Notes under the pieces: model-generated
The model's input: only the letters and a program-made list of their open reading frames with translations
The model's database searches: none
What the model was told of the DNA's origin: nothing
Shown: in pieces, positions 25,016 through 32,631 of the stretch
Position numbering within the stretch: position 1 is the stretch's first letter
How the letters are laid out: each line of letters begins with the position of its first letter
Translations under genes and position numbers: made by a program
NCBI RefSeq assembly: GCF_021109255.1
Contig: NZ_JAJODG010000004.1
Strand: one strand, 5' to 3'
DNA: 64,000 nucleotides
Source of the DNA: Merdimmobilis hominis
GTDB taxonomy: Bacteria > Bacillota > Clostridia > Oscillospirales > Ruminococcaceae

Positions 25016-25339
25016 TTAGAGTTTTACAAACTGCTCCACATCCAGCACAAAGACGGTAGCGCCGCCCACCTGGACTTCCACCGGGAAGGAGGTGAACATG
25101 CCGACGCCGTAGGATGCGGAGGAGGGAACCATCTGGGTTCTCTTCTGGCTGTGGGTGCGCAGGATTTCGATGACCTGGGGAACCTTCTCATCCTCTGTAC
25201 CACAGATAAATGTGGTGTTGCCGGACATCAGGAAGCCACCGGTTGTCGCCAGTTTAGTGACCGAGAATCTCTCTTTGGTCAAAGCCATCTGCACTTTTTG
25301 GCTGTCGTCATTGGATACAATTGCAAGAATCAATTTCAT
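25016..25339 (-). CDS. darA: Cyclic-di-AMP receptor DarA (PstA-like)
   Basis: A 107-residue PII-like protein: MKLILAIVSNDDSQKVQMAL, FSVTKLATTGGFLMSGNTT and VEVQVGGATVFVLDVEQF match the DarA/PstA family, trimeric c-di-AMP sensors of unclear downstream target. ATG at 25339 follows AAGGGGG; an in-frame start 33 bases upstream is less well placed. First gene of darA-holB-ricT. Potassium uptake in Firmicutes is broadly under c-di-AMP control, relevant to the trk and kdp genes here, but direct links are not shown by sequence. Confidence 0.93.
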   Translation of the reverse strand: MKLILAIVSNDDSQKVQMALTKERFSVTKLATTGGFLMSGNTTFICGTEDEKVPQVIEILRTHSQKRTQMVPSSASYGVGMFTSFPVEVQVGGATVFVLDVEQFVKL

Positions 25340-25495
25340 AATGGGACCCCCTTTATCAATGGATGAGGACATCTCTGTGTTCCTCTATGGCTTTATTCTA
25401 CCACATTCTGAAGAGGAAAGCCACAGCTTTTGCACAAATTTAACAAATTATACCCATATTTTATCAAGCCCTAAACACATTGCCCGGAGGCTAAA

Positions 25496-26551
25496 TCAAT
25501 TTTTGTGTTGGAGTTTCCGCTTCACCGTGCGCATGGCTCCGTTTAAGGCGATGGCCTGGTCCACCATCTTGGCCTTGAGGGGCTGGTAAATGTAGTCGAA
25601 CTCCCCGGCAAGCTCATCCAGGGTGCCGTTGAACCCCCGTTTGAACCGGTAGAGGCCATACATGTGGTGGCTCTCCTCCAGAATGCCGGAGACCCCCTGG
25701 AAATCGTAAACCCAGCAGCCGGTTTCAATGGCCCAGCGGATCATCTCCCACTGGATCAGGTAGTTGGGCATCACATTGCGGTGGGCGTTGTCCGAAGCGC
25801 CATAGACATAGCAGGTCTTGCCTCCAAAGTTGGTGGTGATGGCCCCGGAGATGGGCTGCCCCTCATAAAAGGCCATGTAAAGCCGCACCTTCTCCCCCAA
25901 AGAGTCCAGCATCCGCTCAAAGTAGGATTTGGGCCGGATGTTGAAGCCATCCCGCTGGCCGGTGGTCTCCATGAGACCCATAAAATCATCCAGCCGCTCC
26001 TTGCCCACCACCTGGATTTCCACCCCGTGCTTCCGGGCTACCCGGACATTGTACCGGGTCTTCTGGGTCAGGGCGGCAAAGACCTCATCCTCGGTGCGGC
26101 CGTTCAGATACAGCCGGTAGTTGAACCGGGCCTGGATGCCTTCAAACCCATCGGGGCCGTAGGACTGGACAAAACCCAACGCCTTTAGGTTCTCCACTGC
26201 CTCGGTGTCGGTGAAGAGGATATCCGGGTCCCACTTGATGGCGTGGGCATTGTACCGGCGGGCCAGTTCATCGGCGCCGTTTTTCAGATCCAGCAGGATG
26301 GCCTTGTTGTGCAGATCGCACACCGGGCCCCGAGGGGCGTACAAAAAGCTGGTGCCGATCATGGGGATCTTTTGAATCAGAACCCCCATGGCCCCCACAA
26401 TCTCCCCGCTGGCGCTGCGGCTGATCACCGCCTCATATCCCCAATTGTTTTTCACCTTCCGCCAGTCGGTGCACTGGGTAAAACTGGATTGGGGATGGCT
26501 GGCTACAAAGGCGTCATATTCCCCATACTGGGCGGGTGTGATAATTTCCAT
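25496..26551 (-). CDS. FemX/FemAB-type aminoacyltransferase
   Basis: A 351-residue protein of the FemABX family, two GNAT-like halves: SSFTQCTDWRKVKNNWGYEAV and TSFLYAPRGPVCDL in the first, KTRYNVRVARKHGVEI and YVYGASDNAHRNVMPNYLIQ in the second. YDFQGVSG and KRGFNGTLDELAGEF are near the end. It uses aminoacyl-tRNA to add the first amino acid of the peptidoglycan cross-bridge. ATG 26551 follows AAGGAGG; a much longer open frame upstream overlaps queG in another frame and is spurious. Confidence 0.9.
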   Translation of the reverse strand: MEIITPAQYGEYDAFVASHPQSSFTQCTDWRKVKNNWGYEAVISRSASGEIVGAMGVLIQKIPMIGTSFLYAPRGPVCDLHNKAILLDLKNGADELARRYNAHAIKWDPDILFTDTEAVENLKALGFVQSYGPDGFEGIQARFNYRLYLNGRTEDEVFAALTQKTRYNVRVARKHGVEIQVVGKERLDDFMGLMETTGQRDGFNIRPKSYFERMLDSLGEKVRLYMAFYEGQPISGAITTNFGGKTCYVYGASDNAHRNVMPNYLIQWEMIRWAIETGCWVYDFQGVSGILEESHHMYGLYRFKRGFNGTLDELAGEFDYIYQPLKAKMVDQAIALNGAMRTVKRKLQHKN

Positions 26552-26643
26552 GGAACGGTCCCCTCCTTGTAAAAATGCCCGCTGCAAAGCCGCGGCGCTG
26601 CTGTATTGTTTTGCCTGGGTTTCCCTTGGCGGTGTCTTTCTTC

Positions 26644-27465
26644 CTATTCTTTCCCCCCCTGGGGCGGATACTCCCCAGTGAGGATAGCCAAATTCCGTTC
26701 CAGCACCCCTTTCCCCCGGAACCCCAGCGCCTTGCATTTTTTTAGAACGGCAAGGTTCTCCCGGGTGAGGATAGGAACCACATTTTGATAAAAGGCCGGG
26801 ATGTCCGACCAACGGGCCCCTTTGTTGTGGGGACAGACGTCGGTGCACAGGTCGCAGCCCCAAACCATCCCCCCTTGGCGGATGGCCTGTACCTCCCAAA
26901 GGGACAGTTCCCCCTTTTTCTGGGTGATATAGGAACGGCAGCGGCTTTCCTCCACAGTGCCATCCCCTTTGAGGGCCCCGCCAGGGCAGGCCCGGACACA
27001 GGCCCCGCAGCCTAAACAGCCCCCCGGCAAGGGGGTGGAGGGGGGAAACTCCAGGTCGGTGACGATCTCCCCGATGAACACATAGGAACCGAATTCCGGG
27101 TGGATCAGCTGGCCGTTCCGGCCGATGACCCCCAGCCCTGCCAGATAGGCGGCATAGACCTCCCGGATGGGGGAGGAATCCACAAAGCAGGCAAAGGAAC
27201 CCTGGGGATAGGCCTCTCCCAGACGGGCGGCTATCTCCTCCAACATCCCCCGGCCGATGGTGTGGTAGTCGTCGGCCAAGGTGTACCGGGAGATATTCCG
27301 CTCCGGGTAATCCCCCACATAATAGGGGAGCAGGCAGACGATCACCGACCTGGCTCCCGCTGGGATGCGGGCCGCCCCCCGGCAGGGCAGCAGCGGGAGG
27401 CAGTCGGCGAAGGCGGCAACGCCAAATTGGCTGATTCCCCCGCCGGTGACAATCTCTTTCAGCAT
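26644..27465 (-). CDS. Epoxyqueuosine-reductase-like (QueG family) protein
   Basis: A 273-residue protein with an N-terminal cobalamin-type domain (RSVIVCLLPYYVGDYPERNISRY in part, VDSSPIREVYAAYLAGLGVIGRNG) and two 4Fe-4S motifs (CLGCGACVRACP near 174, CDLCTDVCPHN near 225). This is the QueG layout, but shorter than E. coli QueG (about 380) because the C-terminal HEAT domain is missing, as in many clostridial homologues. It lies 92 bases upstream of the FemX-like gene. True queuosine function is not assured. Confidence 0.82.
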   Translation of the reverse strand: MLKEIVTGGGISQFGVAAFADCLPLLPCRGAARIPAGARSVIVCLLPYYVGDYPERNISRYTLADDYHTIGRGMLEEIAARLGEAYPQGSFACFVDSSPIREVYAAYLAGLGVIGRNGQLIHPEFGSYVFIGEIVTDLEFPPSTPLPGGCLGCGACVRACPGGALKGDGTVEESRCRSYITQKKGELSLWEVQAIRQGGMVWGCDLCTDVCPHNKGARWSDIPAFYQNVVPILTRENLAVLKKCKALGFRGKGVLERNLAILTGEYPPQGGKE

Positions 27466-27623
27466 ATGCCTTCCCCCCTTGGATCATCCCTTACTGTAGC
27501 ATATTTGGCCGCCCTTTTCCACCCTTTTTCTGTGAATGGCCGCTTTTTGCCCGCCGGTTTCCAGGGGATTTCCTCCATGGGAAGTTTTGGCGGGTTTTCC
27601 GCCCCAATTCGCCCTCTTTTGCC

Positions 27624-27652
27624 TTGACAAAGATTTTCCCCCCCGGTATGAT
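27624..27652 (+). promoter_or_regulatory. Near-consensus sigma-70-type promoter
   Basis: TTGACA (27624-27629), 17-bp spacer, TATGAT (27647-27652), directly before the 40-residue gene. Confidence 0.85.
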
Positions 27653-27677
27653 GAATAAGGAAAGGAGGGCCAAGGCA

Positions 27678-27800
27678 TTGGATCTGTTGTCTATCGTCAT
27701 CGACCTTGCGACCTTTATCACAAAATTTTTGTGGCTTGCCGTGGTCCTCGCCGCGGTGCAGGCCGCCTACCGCTATCTCAAAAATAAATTTCACTGGTAA
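27678..27800 (+). CDS. 40-residue single-span membrane protein
   Basis: Starts TTG 27678 behind AAAGGAGGG (27661-27669, eight-base spacing). Peptide MDLLSIVIDLATFITKFLWL continues with AVVLAAVQAAYRYLKNKFHW: one membrane helix (about 5-30) and a basic C-terminal tail that would lie in the cytoplasm. A consensus promoter and a terminator bracket it, so it is an independent gene. Possible classes include toxin-like membrane peptides or small regulators of membrane complexes. No antisense antitoxin RNA is evident. Function unknown. Confidence 0.7.
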   Translation: MDLLSIVIDLATFITKFLWLAVVLAAVQAAYRYLKNKFHW

Positions 27801-27808
27801 ATAGTTCG

Positions 27809-27850
27809 CCGGTCCCCTGGTTTATTCTGGGGGAACCGGCTTCTTTTTAC
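27809..27850 (+). terminator. Terminator of the 40-residue gene
   Basis: GCCGGT and ACCGGC arms with an inner CCCC/GGGG pairing, followed by TTCTTTTT. Confidence 0.8.
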
Positions 27851-27876
27851 TCTGGCCGCCGCCATGTTTCCTGTGG

Positions 27877-27942
27877 TTGACACCCTCTGCCGGAGCCGGT
27901 ATAATTGAGGGGAGTGGAACCGGGCATATGCACAATATGCCC
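27877..27942 (+). promoter_or_regulatory. Consensus promoter with downstream operator-like repeat
   Basis: TTGACA (27877-27882), 17-bp spacer, TATAAT (27900-27905): a perfect consensus. A perfect inverted repeat GGGCATAT (27922-27929) / ATATGCCC (27935-27942) with a five-base centre lies about 10-30 bases past the expected transcription start. It could be a repressor site or a leader hairpin. Confidence 0.8.
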
Positions 27943-27979
27943 CCCATTCCACAAGTATTGCGGTCAGGAGGTGGACATT

Positions 27980-28348
27980 CTGCCCAGGACAACCAAATGC
28001 AGGCGGGTGTGCATCGCCCCAGACAATCGGGTTTTCACCCCCAAACGCCCCTGCGGCAAACCGGTGACCCTGCGGCTGGAAGAGCTGGAAAGCCTGCGCC
28101 TGTGCGACCTGGAAGGGCTGGAACAGGACAGCGCCGCCCAGCGGATGGAGGTCTCCCGCGGGACCTTCCAGCGGATTTTGTACCGCGCCCGCCAAAAGGT
28201 GGCCGGCGCCTTGTGCGAGGGTTGCCCCATTGTCATCGAAGGCGGCAATTACCAACTGGCCTCCAGCGGCCAGGGATGCCCCCATTCCTGTTCCAGGTGT
28301 TACCCAAATGAATTGCAAATAGGTAAGGAGTTGAAATCCAATGAGTGA
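27980..28348 (+). CDS. DUF134 family HTH protein, probable CTG start
   Basis: A 122-residue protein: PRTTKCRRVCIAPDNRVFTP and FQRILYRARQKVAGAL with a sigma-70 region 4-like HTH, as in DUF134. Cysteines are present at both ends (CEGCPIVIEGG, GCPHSCSRCYP). Homologues begin one residue before PRxxKCRR, which here is CTG 27980, eight bases after AGGAGG (27966-27971). GTG 27971 overlaps that ribosome site, and TTG 27905 lies in the -10 box. DUF134 genes are typically next to Mrp/NifX-type iron-sulfur genes; here the end overlaps mrp. Likely autoregulator. Confidence 0.85.
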   Translation: MPRTTKCRRVCIAPDNRVFTPKRPCGKPVTLRLEELESLRLCDLEGLEQDSAAQRMEVSRGTFQRILYRARQKVAGALCEGCPIVIEGGNYQLASSGQGCPHSCSRCYPNELQIGKELKSNE

Positions 28349-29177
28349 AGGATGCAACCACGATTGCGGCAACTGCACCCAGAACTGCCCCTCCCGCCAG
28401 ATGAAGCCGGAGGATTTCTTGGAGTCCCCCCACGAGATGAGCTCCATCCGCAAGGTGATCGGCGTAGTCAGCGGCAAAGGCGGCGTCGGCAAATCCCTGG
28501 TGACCTCCCTGATGGCGGTCCTTCTGAACCGCCGGGGCTACAACACCGCCATTTTAGACGCGGATATCACCGGCCCCTCCATCCCCAAGGCCTTTGGCAT
28601 CCACGAAAAAGCCATGGCCAGCCAGTTCGGCCTTCTCCCCACCAAAACCAAGACCGGCGTGGACATCATGTCGGTCAATCTGCTGTTGGATCATGAGACT
28701 GATCCAGTGGTGTGGCGGGGTCCCATTATCGCCAATACGGTAAAACAGTTCTGGACCGATGTGATCTGGAGCGACGTAGACTTTATGTTTGTGGACATGC
28801 CTCCGGGAACCGGTGATGTTCCCTTGACCGTCTTTCAATCCATCCCCCTGGATGGCATCCTCATCATCACCTCCCCTCAGGAGCTGGTCTCGATGATCGT
28901 GGGCAAAGCGGTCAACATGGCCAAAAAAATGAATATCCCCATCTTGGGTTTGATTGAGAATATGAGCTATGTCCAGTGCCCAGACTGCGGCAAACACATC
29001 CATGTCTTCGGCGAAAGCCATTTAGAGGATGTGGCTGCCGCCTATGGGCTGGATGTGCTGGGCCGCCTTCCCATCGACCCTGCCATCGCCAGCGCCTGTG
29101 ACCAGGGCCGGATCGAAGAGGTCGAAGGGGATTGGCTGGACGGCGCCGCCGACCTGTTGGAACATTTGGGCGACTAA
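28341..29177 (+). CDS. mrp: Mrp/NBP35-type iron-sulfur carrier ATPase
   Basis: A 278-residue P-loop ATPase: VVSGKGGVGKSLVTSLMAVL (deviant Walker A), DADITGPSIPKAFG and VDMPPGTGDVPLTVFQS. An NBP35-like N-terminal cysteine motif CNHDCGNCTQNC and CxxC (QCPDCGKHIH) near residue 215 bind the transferred [4Fe-4S] cluster. It assembles and delivers iron-sulfur clusters in the cytoplasm. It overlaps the DUF134 gene by eight bases. Confidence 0.95.
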   Translation: MSEGCNHDCGNCTQNCPSRQMKPEDFLESPHEMSSIRKVIGVVSGKGGVGKSLVTSLMAVLLNRRGYNTAILDADITGPSIPKAFGIHEKAMASQFGLLPTKTKTGVDIMSVNLLLDHETDPVVWRGPIIANTVKQFWTDVIWSDVDFMFVDMPPGTGDVPLTVFQSIPLDGILIITSPQELVSMIVGKAVNMAKKMNIPILGLIENMSYVQCPDCGKHIHVFGESHLEDVAAAYGLDVLGRLPIDPAIASACDQGRIEEVEGDWLDGAADLLEHLGD

Positions 29178-29183
29178 GCCCTT

Positions 29184-29222
29184 GCAAAGACAGCTCCCAT
29201 ACAACAAGGGGGCTGTCTTTGC
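29184..29222 (+). terminator. Terminator of the DUF134-mrp operon
   Basis: GCAAAGACAGC (29184-29194) pairs with GCTGTCTTTGC (29212-29222). The stem itself carries the TTT run. Confidence 0.7.
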
Positions 29223-29351
29223 TGCATTTTGGCGGGAGGAGCGCCCCCTCGCCCCATGAAGAGGACAACGCCCCCGGTTTCCCGCAATGACCCGATGATC
29301 CCCGGCGCGCCTGCCGGAACGACAGCTATGTGGAAGAGGGTTGGAACAGCC

Positions 29352-30806
29352 ATGAAAGAAGATATCAGTTTGTATCAGTGGATTTATGAGTATCTCCTTA
29401 TGATGATCCAGTGTGGGGTGGTGTCCCATGGGGAATCCCTTCCCCCCATTTGGGATCTGGCCGACAAGTTCCATGTCTCCATCCGCCCGGTGCAGCAGGC
29501 CCTCGCCATGCTGGAAAGCCAGGGCTGGATCGCCATGGACGGCAAACGGTTCCGGGTGGTTGCCCGTCTCACCCCGGAAGAGATCGAGCAAAACTACGCC
29601 GTCCACTTCTGGTCCCGCAGGGACGCCATCCGGGACATCTACGCCTTCGAGTCCATGGTGTCCGCAGACATCCTGCTGGCCGCCCTTCAGCTCCTCCCGG
29701 AAAAGGATGCAAAGCGGCTTTCCCGGTGGGAGGATGACCCCTCCAACCAGGATTTTATAGGCAGCATCTACCTGCTGGAGGAGATGCTCCACCCCTTGGG
29801 CAACCCCATGCTCACCGGCCTGCTCTGTGACCTGGCACTGTTCCAGGCCTATCCTTTTTCCGCCCGGGGAGGAGAAAAGGACGGCGGGTTCCTGTGCAGC
29901 TGCGGCAGCCTTCTCTCCCTCCTCGGCCTCTGCCGGCAGAGGAACCATGCCGAGGCGCGCCGGCAGATCTGCCAACACCTGGACGACAACGCCCTTCGCC
30001 TGTACGCCTCCTTCCACGACAGCCCCCAGCCCCCGGATGTACAGCCGGTTTCCTTTGAGTGGCAGGTTTACCGGGGCCGCCCCCGTCAGGTGTACAGCGT
30101 GGTTTACAAACTGATCCATCAAATCGCCTTGGGGGAACTGCCCATGGGGCAGCGCCTCCCCCCCATCAACACCCTGGCGGACCAGTTTGGGGTGAGCCGC
30201 AGCACGATCCGCCGGGCCACCGGGGTGATGAACAGCATTGGGGTGACCCAGCCCTCAGGGGGCAAGGGAACCAAGCCGGTCCCCCTCACCCCGGAAGCGG
30301 TGGCCAACGGCTTGGAGACCTACACCATGCGCACCATGATGGCCAAGTACCTGCAGGCCCTACAGATTTTCAGCCTCACCGCCCCCGGCATCATCCGGGA
30401 CACTTTCCTCCAAATCGGGGAGCAGCAGTTGGCCTCCGCCGCCGCCAACTTTCGGGAAATTGCCGCCTCCGGCCGCTGGAACACCATTACCGAGCTGTTC
30501 TGCCAACTGATGATCGACGCTTCCGGCAATGGGGTGGTTCGGGAGCTGTATGCCCGCCTGTTGGAACAGCTGGTGTGGGGCCATCCCCTCTCCTGCCTGG
30601 CTGGCAGCCCGGAGAAGAGCCGGATGTACTGCCACTGCGCCGACACTTTGGCCCTGTACCTGGAGAGGCGTGACCTGGATGCCTTCTGCCGGGAGGCCAA
30701 ATGGCATTTTGATTCCCTTCTCCTGTTTGGCAGGGCGTTGCTGCTTCAGCACGGGGCAGGCGGTGTGAAGCCCATTGTCTTGGTAGAAGGGCTTCCCAAA
30801 CCGTGA
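29352..30806 (+). CDS. Tandem-duplicated GntR-type regulator
   Basis: A 484-residue protein made of two similar halves. Each half has a GntR winged helix followed by a helical ligand-like domain. First HTH about residues 5-70 (ESLPPIWDLADKFHVSIRPVQ, ALAMLESQGWIAMDG). Second HTH about 250-320 (QRLPPINTLADQFGVSRSTI, RRATGVMNSIGV). ATG 29352 is chosen because the HTH begins right after it; an upstream in-frame start exists with no better ribosome site. A single chain could bind two half-sites without dimerising. Target unknown; it lies 434 bases before the HPt/HD-GYP locus on the same strand. Confidence 0.8.
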   Translation: MKEDISLYQWIYEYLLMMIQCGVVSHGESLPPIWDLADKFHVSIRPVQQALAMLESQGWIAMDGKRFRVVARLTPEEIEQNYAVHFWSRRDAIRDIYAFESMVSADILLAALQLLPEKDAKRLSRWEDDPSNQDFIGSIYLLEEMLHPLGNPMLTGLLCDLALFQAYPFSARGGEKDGGFLCSCGSLLSLLGLCRQRNHAEARRQICQHLDDNALRLYASFHDSPQPPDVQPVSFEWQVYRGRPRQVYSVVYKLIHQIALGELPMGQRLPPINTLADQFGVSRSTIRRATGVMNSIGVTQPSGGKGTKPVPLTPEAVANGLETYTMRTMMAKYLQALQIFSLTAPGIIRDTFLQIGEQQLASAAANFREIAASGRWNTITELFCQLMIDASGNGVVRELYARLLEQLVWGHPLSCLAGSPEKSRMYCHCADTLALYLERRDLDAFCREAKWHFDSLLLFGRALLLQHGAGGVKPIVLVEGLPKP

Positions 30807-30834
30807 TATTATCCCCACTTCCACCTTTCCTCCA

Positions 30835-30857
30835 ACCGCCCAAAAGGGCGGTTTTTT
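30835..30857 (+). terminator. Terminator of the GntR-type gene
   Basis: ACCGCCC-AAAA-GGGCGGT stem followed by TTTTT. Confidence 0.9.
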
Positions 30858-31240
30858 CGCTATTCGGGGAGCTTTTTGAAAATATATTTTTTATACAACC
30901 CTATTAAATAGGAGCCTCTTTTGATATAATGGTTGTGGACTTATACAAACAGGTATTGGCGGGGCAAAACCCGCTCCATAAAGACAGCAAGCACAGGCAG
31001 GGAAAAGCCCTCGTTTTTCCCTGCTTCTCTTATTGCCACAGGATTGCCCACAGAAGATGCCAGTATCACCACAGCGCCCCCATGCCGGCCAATGCTTTTC
31101 CAAGGACGGGCCGTGCCTTCTATCCCGGGGCGCCCCATTGCTTGGGGAAGCCTAGGCATCGGAACTCTGCCCTGGGAGCTGCATACCTTATACAAGGAAC
31201 CAGCCCAATCCCCGAATCTCTGTCCTATGGAGGGTGAGAA
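30858..31240 (+). promoter_or_regulatory. Promoter and about 300-base structured leader of the HPt gene
   Basis: A TATAAT at 30925-30930 has a perfect 13-base palindrome (CCTATTAAATAGG, 30900-30912) just upstream as a candidate operator. The following untranslated leader holds two strong hairpins: GCGGG/CCCGC near 30960-30975 and GCAGGGAAAA/TTTTCCCTGC near 30995-31022. The long leader before a c-di-GMP locus prompted a search for GEMM riboswitch cores; none was convincing. Confidence 0.5.
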
Positions 31241-31597
31241 ATGACTGTTCAGCAATACTACGCCGCCATCGGCGCCGATTACAACGAAGTGATCCGCCGG
31301 CTGGGGAATGAAGACCGCATCCGCCGGTTCCTCTTAAAATTCCCCGCAGACCAAAGCTTTTCTACCCTTTGCCATTCGCTGGCGGAAAAGCAGTACGAAG
31401 AAGCTTTCCGGGCCGCCCACTCCCTAAAGGGCATCAGCATGAACCTGGGGCTGACCCCACTGGCAGAGTCCAGCAGCGCGGTCACCGAAGCGCTCCGCTC
31501 CGGGCCTCCCTCCGAGGATATCGGCCCGCTGTTCGCCCAACTGGAAGGCGATTACAACACCATTCTCGCCGCAATTCAGGGATTGTCCCAAGCCTAG
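31241..31597 (+). CDS. HPt domain phosphotransfer protein
   Basis: A 118-residue stand-alone histidine phosphotransfer domain. The site is H60 in FRAAHSLKGISMNLGL, the canonical HxxKG context, inside a four-helix bundle. It would shuttle phosphate between a hybrid kinase and the receiver encoded 28 bases downstream. No histidine kinase is adjacent, so the kinase is elsewhere. GGAGGGTGAGAA precedes the ATG. Confidence 0.92.
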   Translation: MTVQQYYAAIGADYNEVIRRLGNEDRIRRFLLKFPADQSFSTLCHSLAEKQYEEAFRAAHSLKGISMNLGLTPLAESSSAVTEALRSGPPSEDIGPLFAQLEGDYNTILAAIQGLSQA

Positions 31598-31625
31598 AGG
31601 GCGAACCATAGAGGAAGTGTAGTGG

Positions 31626-32609
31626 ATGGAAAAAAGGAACCGTATCCTCATTGTTGATGACACCGAAATGAACCGATCTTTGTTGGCGGATATTCTGTCT
31701 GCCGAATACGACATCTTAGAGGCCCGCGATGGCATAGAGGCCATCGCCCTCTTGGGCAAATACCACACCAATATCTCGCTGGTGCTGCTGGATATCGTCA
31801 TGCCGCGGATGGACGGCTTTGAAGTGCTCACCATTATGAACAAAAGCGGCTGGATCCACAGCATCCCGGTGATCACCATATCGGCGGAGACCTCCTCTAG
31901 CTACATTGACCATGCCTACGACCTGGGCGCAACCGATTACATCAACCGTCCTTTTGACGAAAAGACGGTTCAGCGAAGGGTCCGCAACACCATCATGCTG
32001 TACACCAAACAGAAAAACCTGGAGGGCATGGTGACCGAACAGATTTTAGAAAAAGAGCGGTACAACTTTTTGATGGTGGAGATCCTCTCCAACATCGTGG
32101 AGTTCCGCAATGGGGAGAGCGGCCTGCACGTCCTTCACATCCGGGTGATCACCGAGCTTCTGCTGAAAAAACTGGTGGCCCGCACCAGCCGGTACAACCT
32201 GACCTCCTCCAAAATTGCCCTGATTGTAAACGCCTCGGCCCTCCATGACATCGGCAAAATCTCCATCCCGGAGGATATCCTCAACAAACCGGGCAGGCTG
32301 ACCGATGAGGAATTTGCCATTATGAAAACCCACTGTGCCATCGGGGCACAGATTTTGCAGAATGCCCCCAACCTCCAAGAGGAGGAGCTGATCCGGGTGG
32401 CCCATGACATCTGCCGTTGGCACCATGAACGGTATGACGGCCGTGGGTATCCCGACGGTCTCAAAGGGGAGGACATCCCCATCGCCGCCCAGGTGGTCTC
32501 TTTGGCAGACGTCTATGACGCCTTGACCAGCAAACGGGTATACAAACCCGCCTATTCCCACGAGGAATCCATGCGGATGATCCTGCGGGGGGAAATGCGG
32601 GGCTTTTAA
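31626..32609 (+). CDS. Response regulator with HD-GYP domain (5' part of a frameshifted gene)
   Basis: A 327-residue product. Receiver domain: IVDDTEMNRSLLADIL, phosphoacceptor D56 in VLLDIVMPRMDG. Then a linker helix and an HD-GYP c-di-GMP phosphodiesterase domain with ALHDIGKISIPEDIL and WHHERYDGRGYPDGLKGEDIP. It ends abruptly at MRMILRGEMRGF. Removing one A from the AAA at 32593-32595 restores GAFNPILLECLVDAG and joins it to the next frame, as in intact homologues. As it stands the gene lacks the last HD-GYP helices and the GGDEF half. Confidence 0.88.
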   Translation: MEKRNRILIVDDTEMNRSLLADILSAEYDILEARDGIEAIALLGKYHTNISLVLLDIVMPRMDGFEVLTIMNKSGWIHSIPVITISAETSSSYIDHAYDLGATDYINRPFDEKTVQRRVRNTIMLYTKQKNLEGMVTEQILEKERYNFLMVEILSNIVEFRNGESGLHVLHIRVITELLLKKLVARTSRYNLTSSKIALIVNASALHDIGKISIPEDILNKPGRLTDEEFAIMKTHCAIGAQILQNAPNLQEEELIRVAHDICRWHHERYDGRGYPDGLKGEDIPIAAQVVSLADVYDALTSKRVYKPAYSHEESMRMILRGEMRGF

Positions 32610-32631
32610 CCCCATCCTGCTGGAATGTCTG

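Noticed and set aside
26552..27487. Long N-terminal extension of the FemX-like gene
   Set aside because: It overlaps the QueG-like gene in another frame; the ribosome site and family N-terminus fit ATG 26551.
30960..31200. c-di-GMP (GEMM-I) riboswitch before the HPt gene
   Set aside because: A GCACAGG-like segment is present, but the conserved core and tetraloop-receptor parts are not found.
30929..31237. 102-codon frame in the HPt leader
   Set aside because: No ribosome site, starts inside the -10 box, and composition is unlike neighbouring proteins.
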